Shown in pieces: positions 1 to 5,657 of a stretch of 7,491 bases of DNA (within the stretch, counting starts at the first letter, position 1; each line of letters opens with the position of its first letter). A program made the translations under genes and the position numbers. The notes under the pieces are model-generated. The model was not told the origin of the DNA. It worked only from the letters and a program-made list of their open reading frames with translations, and did no database searches. Source of the DNA: Candidatus Staskawiczbacteria bacterium (GTDB lineage Bacteria; Patescibacteriota; Minisyncoccia; Minisyncoccales; Staskawiczbacteraceae); NCBI GenBank assembly GCA_903913175.1, contig CAIWKF010000046.1, positions 1 to 7,491 on the forward strand. Reading direction: 5' to 3'.

Positions 1-1
1 A

Positions 2-52
2 GTTGGCTCATGTAGCGCAGAAAATAGTGCCACTATAAGCGTAACAAGATAG
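2..52 (+). CDS. C-terminal end of an upstream type IV pilin paralogue (5' end outside window)
   Basis: An open frame enters from the left edge and ends at TAG (50-52). It reads VGSCSAENSATISVTR. The final 11 residues, AENSATISVTR, are identical to the last residues of the complete pilin that ends at 555, and the preceding V-x-C-x-S segment is similar with a small shift in the cysteine position (VGSCS against VCAPS). The simplest reading is that a tandem paralogue of the next gene lies just upstream. Only 16 codons are visible, so the N-terminal pilin helix and prepilin cleavage site cannot be checked. A non-pilin protein that shares the tail by recombination is possible but less likely. Confidence 0.7.
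   Translation, partial: VGSCSAENSATISVTR
17..51 (+). repeat. 35-bp direct repeat, copy 1 (end of upstream pilin gene)
   Basis: These 35 bases are identical to 520-554. They run from the GCA codon of the AENSATISVTR tail into the first two bases of the stop codon. The two copies differ at the very next base, giving TAG here and TAA in copy 2. Identity holds at every third codon position, so it reflects recent duplication or gene conversion and not only protein-level conservation. Confidence 0.9.
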
Positions 53-84
53 TTTTTAAAATTATTAATTATTAACATAAAAGT

Positions 85-555
85 ATGAAAACTTATTACT
101 GTAAAAATCAAAAAGGTTTTACTTTGCTTGAGATATTATTGGTTATTGCTTTAATTGCAATTTTAGCAGGAATTGTGATTGTAGCTATAAACCCAGCCAA
201 ACAAACATCAGATGCTAGAAATACGCAAAGACTAGTAGATGTCAACACAATTTTAAATGCAGTTTACCAATATTCAATTGATAACTCTGGTGTAATGCCA
301 ACAGGTATTTTATCTGATACAGCTTGTCCTGGTTCAGGAAATAATGAGATTTGCAAAACAGGAACAACTTGTACTGGTTTAGTTGATTTATCTGTTTTAA
401 CTAATAATTCAAAATATATTGTTTCCATTCCTTTTGACCCAAAAAATTCTACAACAAACGGAACAGCTTATAAAATTATAAAAACTGCAGATAATAGAAT
501 AACGGTTTGTGCGCCATCTGCAGAAAATAGTGCCACTATAAGCGTAACAAGATAA
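85..555 (+). CDS. Type IV pilin / pseudopilin (prepilin)
   Basis: This is a 156-residue prepilin subunit, expected to be processed by a prepilin peptidase and assembled into a type IV pilus or related filament. Residues 1-11 form a short basic leader ending in KG. The cleavage site is G11^F12, followed by TLLEI with the conserved Glu at mature position 5 (E16). A hydrophobic helix follows to about residue 35, then INPAKQ, the ARNTQR segment and DVNTILNAVYQY (residues 36-63), a pattern I associate with Patescibacteria pilins. The globular part (70-156) has four cysteines (C81, C90, C96, C142), so one or two disulfides are possible. The ATG at 85 gives a leader of normal length; no Shine-Dalgarno sequence precedes it. 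A paralogue ends 32 bases upstream, and a binding-protein gene starts 21 bases downstream. Whether it is a major pilin or a minor pseudopilin cannot be told. Confidence 0.9.
   Translation: MKTYYCKNQKGFTLLEILLVIALIAILAGIVIVAINPAKQTSDARNTQRLVDVNTILNAVYQYSIDNSGVMPTGILSDTACPGSGNNEICKTGTTCTGLVDLSVLTNNSKYIVSIPFDPKNSTTNGTAYKIIKTADNRITVCAPSAENSATISVTR
520..554 (+). repeat. 35-bp direct repeat, copy 2 (end of complete pilin gene)
   Basis: Exact copy of 17-51, offset by 503 bases, covering the codons for AENSATISVTR and the first two bases of the TAA stop. The flanks share T/A-rich runs but are not identical. The offset of about 500 bases matches one pilin gene plus a short spacer, as expected of a tandem gene array. 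Confidence 0.9.
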
Positions 556-576
556 TAATTTTTTTAAATTTTACAT

Positions 577-1575
577 ATGAAAAGAATAATTAATGCAATA
601 ATCGTTTTAGTTTTATTTGTGATAATTGTTTTTGGATTATTTTTTTATCAACAAAATAAAAAACCGTATATTGGTAAAATAACTTATGGTTATCAAAATT
701 GGCCCGGTGTTTTGCCGTATTTGGTTGCATATGATTTAGGTTTTTTTAAAGAGCAAGGATTAGAGGTTAAGATGGTGAAAGAAGATAGTTATGTTCAAGA
801 AATTGATAATTTAATATCTGGTAAAACAGATTTTATAGGTGATATTGCCTTAATTGATGTTGTAAAAAAAGCTAGTCAAGGAAATAAAATAAAGGTTGTT
901 TTAGCTACAGATTATTCTAATGGAGCAGATGGCATTGTAGTAAAAAAAGAAATTAAAACTTTTGGAGACTTAAAAAGCAAAAAGGTAGCAGTAGAAAAAG
1001 ATACTCTAAGCGAATATTTGCTTTATGATGCGCTTAAAAAAAATGATCTTAATTTTAATGATATTGAAGAAATAGACCTTTCATCTCAAAAAGGGGCAGA
1101 GGCATTTATTAAGGGTGAAGTTGATGCAGTTGTTACTTACGAGCCAGAGCTTAGTAAAGCAGTTAACAGTGGTAATGGTTATAGTCTGTATACTTCACTC
1201 AATTCTCCTGGGTTAATAATTGATGTTTTAGCGTTTCGTGATGAATTTATGCAAAAAAATCAAAGTAAAGTTGTGGCAGTAGTTAAAGCTTATGTAAAAG
1301 CAATGGATTATATTAAAAATAATCCAGATAAATCTTATATAATTGGTGCTAAATACTTTGAAATTACTTCAGAAGAATTTAAGAATCAATTAGCTGGTAT
1401 TAAATTATTAAATAAAGAAGATAATATTAATGCTTTATCTTATAGTGCTAGTATTAATTCCTTGCATGGAGCAATTATACAAGCAAACAAATTTTTAATT
1501 GAAAAACAATCCATAAAAAATGAGGTTGATTCTATTGATATAATTGAACCAAAATTTATTAGAGATTTAAATTAA
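577..1575 (+). CDS. NMT1/THI5-like (NitT/TauT/SsuA-type) periplasmic substrate-binding protein, membrane-anchored
   Basis: This 332-residue protein has an N-terminal hydrophobic segment (about 4-24, after MKR) and then a type II periplasmic-binding-protein fold. Family signs are GYQNWPGVLPYLVAYDLGFF (38-57) leading into KEQGLEVKMV, a GDL-x5-VAVEKDT segment (130-143), and the EVDAVVTYEPEL stretch (181-192) in the second lobe. No lipobox cysteine follows the hydrophobic segment, so it is probably an uncleaved signal anchor or a signal-peptidase-I substrate. Known relatives bind nitrate, sulfonates, taurine, pyrimidine precursors or aromatics; the ligand here cannot be read from the sequence. 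No ABC permease or ATPase gene lies in the window. The gene is followed after 7 bases by a Cache sensor, then by a kinase and an MCP. This context suggests it delivers a ligand to sensors, though a distant transporter is possible. Confidence 0.85.
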   Translation: MKRIINAIIVLVLFVIIVFGLFFYQQNKKPYIGKITYGYQNWPGVLPYLVAYDLGFFKEQGLEVKMVKEDSYVQEIDNLISGKTDFIGDIALIDVVKKASQGNKIKVVLATDYSNGADGIVVKKEIKTFGDLKSKKVAVEKDTLSEYLLYDALKKNDLNFNDIEEIDLSSQKGAEAFIKGEVDAVVTYEPELSKAVNSGNGYSLYTSLNSPGLIIDVLAFRDEFMQKNQSKVVAVVKAYVKAMDYIKNNPDKSYIIGAKYFEITSEEFKNQLAGIKLLNKEDNINALSYSASINSLHGAIIQANKFLIEKQSIKNEVDSIDIIEPKFIRDLN

Positions 1576-1582
1576 AAACGCT

Positions 1583-2803
1583 ATGTCAATTAAAATAAAA
1601 CTTATTTTAACAATAACAATTACCTTAGTTTTCTTAGGTTTTGGTATGAGCGGGATTGTTTATTGGCAAAATAATAAAATATTAACTACGCATATAGGTG
1701 ATGATATAAATGTTACAATCAATCACACTTTTCAATTAGTTAATTTTTATATTGATAAAGCTAGTGGAAATCTTATAAATCTTGCAAATGACCCTATAAT
1801 TATTAGTGCGCTTGAAACAAAAAATTCTGATACCTTGTTAGCAGCTTCACAAAAAATAACCACTATTAAAGAGGCTGTAGGTAATATTGAAAATATTGCT
1901 TTACATCAAATTTCTGGTTCTAGCTGTATTGCTATAACTGCAGACCAGACTGCAACAGCTGTTATTGGGAAAGATTGGTCAGATAGAGATTATTGCAAAG
2001 GAATAATTGAAAATAAGGCGACTTATGTTTCATCGGCTTTTGTCAGTAGTATTAGTAATAAGCCAGTTTTGGCTATATCAACGCCAGTTAAAAATGCAAA
2101 AGGAGAAACGCTTGGCTATATTATTGGTACTTTAGAGTTAGATGAGTTGCGTGGTTATTTGTGGGATTTACAAAAAGACAGTAAAGTTGAGTTACTAGAT
2201 AGATACAAAACAATGTTTTTAAATACAGAAGAAAATATTGAAACATTAAATAATTTATCAGCTACAGAAGAAGAAGAGTTAGGTAAAATTGAAAGTTATT
2301 CAATTAATAATAACAACGGATATTTTAGAGATGAGGATAATTTTGTGGGATACAGAAGTAACAACATTTTAACTGTAATTTATGAAAAAAAAGCTACAAG
2401 TTTATTAGATCTTGCACAAACCTTAGATTTTACTATTATTTTATTTTTACTTTTAATGATAGTTTTAACTCTTATTATAGTTTCATTTTTTATAGGGCTA
2501 ATTACTAAAAGAATTTCTCGGCTTAGCTTAATATCAGAGCAAATTGCAAGTGGTAGTTTTGTTAAATTAGAAGAAAGTGATTTAAAAGCTAATGACGAAA
2601 CAGCTGTTTTAGCTAGAGCATTTAATGATATGGCAAATAAATTATCAGAATTATATAAAAATTTAGAAGAAAAAGTTATTTTGCGCACAAAAGAAGTAGA
2701 AGAAAAAAATAAAAAACTAGAAGAGCTAAATAAATATATGGTTGGTAGGGAATTAAAAATGGTAGAGCTTAAAAAACAAATTATTGAGTCAAAAAAGGAT
2801 TAG
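1583..2803 (+). CDS. Cache-HAMP membrane sensor without an output domain
   Basis: This 406-residue membrane protein has TM1 at about 6-28, an extracytoplasmic region (30-280), TM2 at about 283-307, a HAMP domain (about 305-357, with ...DETAVLARAFNDMANKL) and a charged coiled coil (358-405). The outer region fits a double-Cache (dCache_1) fold: SDRDY (133-137), then TYVSSAFVSS (147-156), KPVLAISTPV (160-169), and GETLGYIIGTLELDEL (174-189). Two cysteines (C115, C138) face the outside and might pair. The chain stops soon after NKYMVGRELKMVELKK (383-398), a coiled-coil motif I recall near the ends or linkers of other bacterial sensor proteins. There is no HisKA/HATPase, GGDEF, EAL or MCP signalling region. 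The start has no Shine-Dalgarno sequence. It is tightly placed between the binding-protein gene (7 bases) and the kinase gene (9 bases), so it may act as a co-receptor; that role is inferred. Confidence 0.85.
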   Translation: MSIKIKLILTITITLVFLGFGMSGIVYWQNNKILTTHIGDDINVTINHTFQLVNFYIDKASGNLINLANDPIIISALETKNSDTLLAASQKITTIKEAVGNIENIALHQISGSSCIAITADQTATAVIGKDWSDRDYCKGIIENKATYVSSAFVSSISNKPVLAISTPVKNAKGETLGYIIGTLELDELRGYLWDLQKDSKVELLDRYKTMFLNTEENIETLNNLSATEEEELGKIESYSINNNNGYFRDEDNFVGYRSNNILTVIYEKKATSLLDLAQTLDFTIILFLLLMIVLTLIIVSFFIGLITKRISRLSLISEQIASGSFVKLEESDLKANDETAVLARAFNDMANKLSELYKNLEEKVILRTKEVEEKNKKLEELNKYMVGRELKMVELKKQIIESKKD

Positions 2804-2812
2804 AAAATTAAT

Positions 2813-5617
2813 ATGAAAATAAGAACAAGAATTGGGTTATACTTTATTGTAATTTTTTCTATTATTATACTGGTAACAAGTTTTGTTATTGGTTTTTATT
2901 TTTATAATTTATCAAAAACGCAAATATTTTCATATTTATTTTCAAGCTCTAAAGATAAGGCTGAACACATTATTTCTGTGGTAAAGTCTAAAAAAGAAAC
3001 ATCTGAAATATTGGCAGCAGCCTCAGTTTATAGAGACTTTTTAAAGGAGCCAGAAAATAGTAATCAGTATTTGGTTATTAAAGAGAAAATTGATAAAAGA
3101 CTTTTTAGGACCATGGAAATAGATAGTAATCTTTCAGAGGTTTTTATTTTAAATAAATTTGGAAAAGTAGTTGGTTCCTCCGACAAAGCTCAAGAAGGAA
3201 AAGACAAATCTAATGACTTGTATTTTACGCAATCATTAAAGGAAACATATATTAAAGATATTTATTTTTCTGAATCTACAAAAAAAATAAATTATACAAT
3301 ATCTTCTCCTATTTTAGATGATAATAAAGATTTTCTTGGGATTTCTGTTTTAAGATTTTCTCCCGAGGTTTTTTATAATATTGTAAGTAATGAAAACGAA
3401 ATAGGGAAGACAGAAGAGAATTTTTTAATTAATAAAGACAAATATTTTATAACACCATCATTATTTTTAGGAAGAGATGTTATTTTAAAACAAAAAGTAG
3501 AAACAGTAAATACTAATTTTTGTTTTTCAAAAAAAGAAACTGAGTACATAAAACAAAATCAATACAATGGTCTTAAAGAATTTTTAGGAAATACCGCATT
3601 AATTGAGGCAAGCGATTATAGGGGGGTAGATGTAATTGCAACTCATATTTTTATTCCCGAAACAAATTGGTGTCTTATAACAAAAATTGATAGATCTGAA
3701 CTTATGAAAAGTAGCAATAAAATATTAATAATTTTATTACTTTCTTTTTTGGCTTCTTTATTATTATTTTTACTAATTAGCTTTTTTACAATAAGAATTA
3801 TAACAAAACCAATTCTTGCCTTATTAAAATCAGTTAAAAAAGTGGAATCTGGAGATTTTGACATAAAAATTGAAAATAAAGCAAAAGATGAAGTTGGTGA
3901 TTTGGCAAGAAATTTTGAAAAAATGGTTTTATCTGTTAAAAGTTCTAAGGAAAGCGTTGACAAACAAGTAGAAGATCAAACCAAAGAAATTAAAGAAAAG
4001 CAAAAATATTTACAAGATCAACAAAAAGCTGTTTTTAATATTTTGGAAGATGTAGAAGAAGAAAAATCTAAAACAGAATTGTTAGCAAAAGATTTGGAAA
4101 AATTTAAAATGGCTGTAGAAAATGCATCAGATCATATTATAATTACTGATAACGAAGGTCTTGTTTTGTATGCAAACAAGGCCGCAGAAGTGATTACAGG
4201 TTTTTTAAAAGAGGAAATGATTAATAAAAAAGCTGCTTTACTTTGGAAGCTACCAATGACAAAAGAGTATTATGAAAAAATGTGGAATGTAATAAAAGAA
4301 AAAAAACAAACTTTTTCAGGAGAAATTAAAAATATAAGAAAAAATGGAGAAGAATACATTGCTGAGATTAGTATTTCACCAGTTTTAGATTCAAACAAAA
4401 ATATATTATATTTTGTTGGAATTGAGCACGATATTTCAGATCGAAAAGAAGCAGAAGATCAGATACGGCAGGTATTAAATAATTTGCAGGAAGAAAGTCA
4501 AAAATTGTCAATTGCCAAATCAAAGGATGACGCAATATTAAATGGAATTGGAGATGGAATTATTGTAACAGATCAAGACGGAGGAATTATATCAATTAAT
4601 CAGGCTACAGAAGAAATGTTGGGTTGGCCTCAAAAAGATTTTATTGGAAAGTCAATTACAAGTGTTTTAAAAATGGTTAATGAAAAAGATGAAGAGATCC
4701 CAATTCAGCGTCGTCCAATGGTTTTAGCCTTATCTACTGGTAATAAAATTACTAATAAACCCGGAGAAACATTTTATTATATAAAAAAAGATGGCACAAA
4801 ATTTCCAGCTGGAATTACAGTCACGCCATTTATTTTAAATGGAAGAATTGTTGGAGTTATTGAAATCATGAGAAACATAACTTTAGAAAAAGAGATTGAT
4901 AAAGCTAAGACTGAGTTTGTTTCCCTTGCTTCCCATCAATTAAGAACTCCACTTTCTACTGTTAGTTGGTATACTGAAATGCTTTTATCTGGAGACGCGG
5001 GTAAAATTTCTAAAAAACAAAAAAAGTTTTTAGATGAGGTTTATAAGGGAAATCGTAGAATGATTGATTTAGTAAATTCACTATTAAATGTTTCAAGAAT
5101 TGAGCTTGGAACCTTTGCTGTAGAACCGGTATTAAGTGATATAAAGGAAATCGCAGAAACGGTTTTTGATGAGTTAGTACAATTAATTAAAGAAAAAAAG
5201 TTAAAAATTATAAAAAAATATGAAAAAATAGGTAAAATTAATTTAGACCAAAAGTTAATAAGAATTGTTTTTCAAAATTTACTTACTAATGCAATTAAAT
5301 ATACAAATGAAAAGGGGATTGTGGAGTTGTGCGTGCAAAAGAAAAATGGTAAAATACAAGTAAGTGTGAAAGATAATGGATTTGGAATTCCTGAAAATGC
5401 TAAGAAAAATATTTTTTCTAAATTATTTCGCGCAGATAATGCTAAAATTAAAGATAGCGGGGGAACTGGATTGGGGCTTTACATTATAAAATCAATTATT
5501 GAGCAATCTGGTGGAGAAATTTGGTTTGAGTCAGAAGAAAATAAAGGTTCAACATTTTTCTTTACCATACCAGAAACAGGCATGCAACCTAAAACAGGTT
5601 CTAAACCATTAAGTTAA
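2813..5617 (+). CDS. Transmembrane sensor histidine kinase (Cache-HAMP-PAS-PAS-HisKA-HATPase_c)
   Basis: This 934-residue kinase should autophosphorylate on a His and pass phosphate to an unlinked response regulator. Order: TM1 about 8-31; Cache-type outer domain about 32-298; TM2 about 303-328; HAMP about 326-378 (TKPILALLKSVKKVESGDFD, then DEVGDLARNFEKM); coiled coil 380-430; PAS1 about 431-548, ending in VGIEHDISDRKEAE; PAS2 about 570-695, ending in MRNITLEKEIDK; HisKA about 698-765 with H708 in SLASHQLRTPL; HATPase about 773-920 with N box QNLLTNAIKYT, G1 DNGFGIP (854-860), F box FSKLFRADNA and G2 GTGLGL (884-889). All catalytic motifs look intact, and there is no C-terminal receiver domain. 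Neither PAS domain has a LOV-type cysteine motif, so the cofactor or ligand is unknown. The outer domain resembles that of the downstream MCP. An AAGGA at 2795-2799 lies too far upstream (13 bases) to be a good ribosome site. Confidence 0.95.
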   Translation: MKIRTRIGLYFIVIFSIIILVTSFVIGFYFYNLSKTQIFSYLFSSSKDKAEHIISVVKSKKETSEILAAASVYRDFLKEPENSNQYLVIKEKIDKRLFRTMEIDSNLSEVFILNKFGKVVGSSDKAQEGKDKSNDLYFTQSLKETYIKDIYFSESTKKINYTISSPILDDNKDFLGISVLRFSPEVFYNIVSNENEIGKTEENFLINKDKYFITPSLFLGRDVILKQKVETVNTNFCFSKKETEYIKQNQYNGLKEFLGNTALIEASDYRGVDVIATHIFIPETNWCLITKIDRSELMKSSNKILIILLLSFLASLLLFLLISFFTIRIITKPILALLKSVKKVESGDFDIKIENKAKDEVGDLARNFEKMVLSVKSSKESVDKQVEDQTKEIKEKQKYLQDQQKAVFNILEDVEEEKSKTELLAKDLEKFKMAVENASDHIIITDNEGLVLYANKAAEVITGFLKEEMINKKAALLWKLPMTKEYYEKMWNVIKEKKQTFSGEIKNIRKNGEEYIAEISISPVLDSNKNILYFVGIEHDISDRKEAEDQIRQVLNNLQEESQKLSIAKSKDDAILNGIGDGIIVTDQDGGIISINQATEEMLGWPQKDFIGKSITSVLKMVNEKDEEIPIQRRPMVLALSTGNKITNKPGETFYYIKKDGTKFPAGITVTPFILNGRIVGVIEIMRNITLEKEIDKAKTEFVSLASHQLRTPLSTVSWYTEMLLSGDAGKISKKQKKFLDEVYKGNRRMIDLVNSLLNVSRIELGTFAVEPVLSDIKEIAETVFDELVQLIKEKKLKIIKKYEKIGKINLDQKLIRIVFQNLLTNAIKYTNEKGIVELCVQKKNGKIQVSVKDNGFGIPENAKKNIFSKLFRADNAKIKDSGGTGLGLYIIKSIIEQSGGEIWFESEENKGSTFFFTIPETGMQPKTGSKPLS

Positions 5618-5641
5618 AATATTTAAAAATTAAATTATAAT
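5614..5641 (+). promoter_or_regulatory. Possible sigma70-type promoter before the MCP gene
   Basis: A perfect TATAAT (5636-5641) lies in the 40-base gap before the MCP gene. A weak -35 candidate, TTAAAA (5614-5619), overlaps the end of the kinase gene with a 16-base spacer. Transcription would start about 10 bases before the ATG, giving a very short leader. In DNA this A/T-rich such a match is easily due to chance. The larger gap than elsewhere in the row is the only supporting sign. Confidence 0.25.
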
Positions 5642-5657
5642 TAAATAAGCATAAATT

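Noticed and set aside
34..39. TATAAG within both copies of the 35-bp repeat (also 537-542) as a -10 box
   Set aside because: It is explained by the coding sequence of the shared pilin tail, and no -35-like hexamer sits at the right distance in either copy.
53..84. Terminator between the two pilin genes
   Set aside because: The gap is A/T-rich with short weak self-complementarity only; no G+C stem followed by a T-run is present.
2380..2688. Minus-strand open frame of 102 codons inside the Cache-HAMP sensor gene
   Set aside because: It lies wholly opposite the TM2-HAMP coding part, which has clear domain motifs. Its product is a Ser/Leu/Lys-rich chain with no recognisable family, typical of an antisense frame in A/T-rich DNA.
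3643..3963. Minus-strand open frame of 106 codons inside the kinase gene
   Set aside because: It lies opposite the TM2-HAMP coding part of a well-supported kinase and shows no domain pattern.
1583..5617. The output-less sensor and the kinase as one gene split by a frameshift or nonsense mutation
   Set aside because: Both products have their own TM1, outer sensor domain, TM2 and HAMP domain, so they are two complete receptors and not two halves of one.
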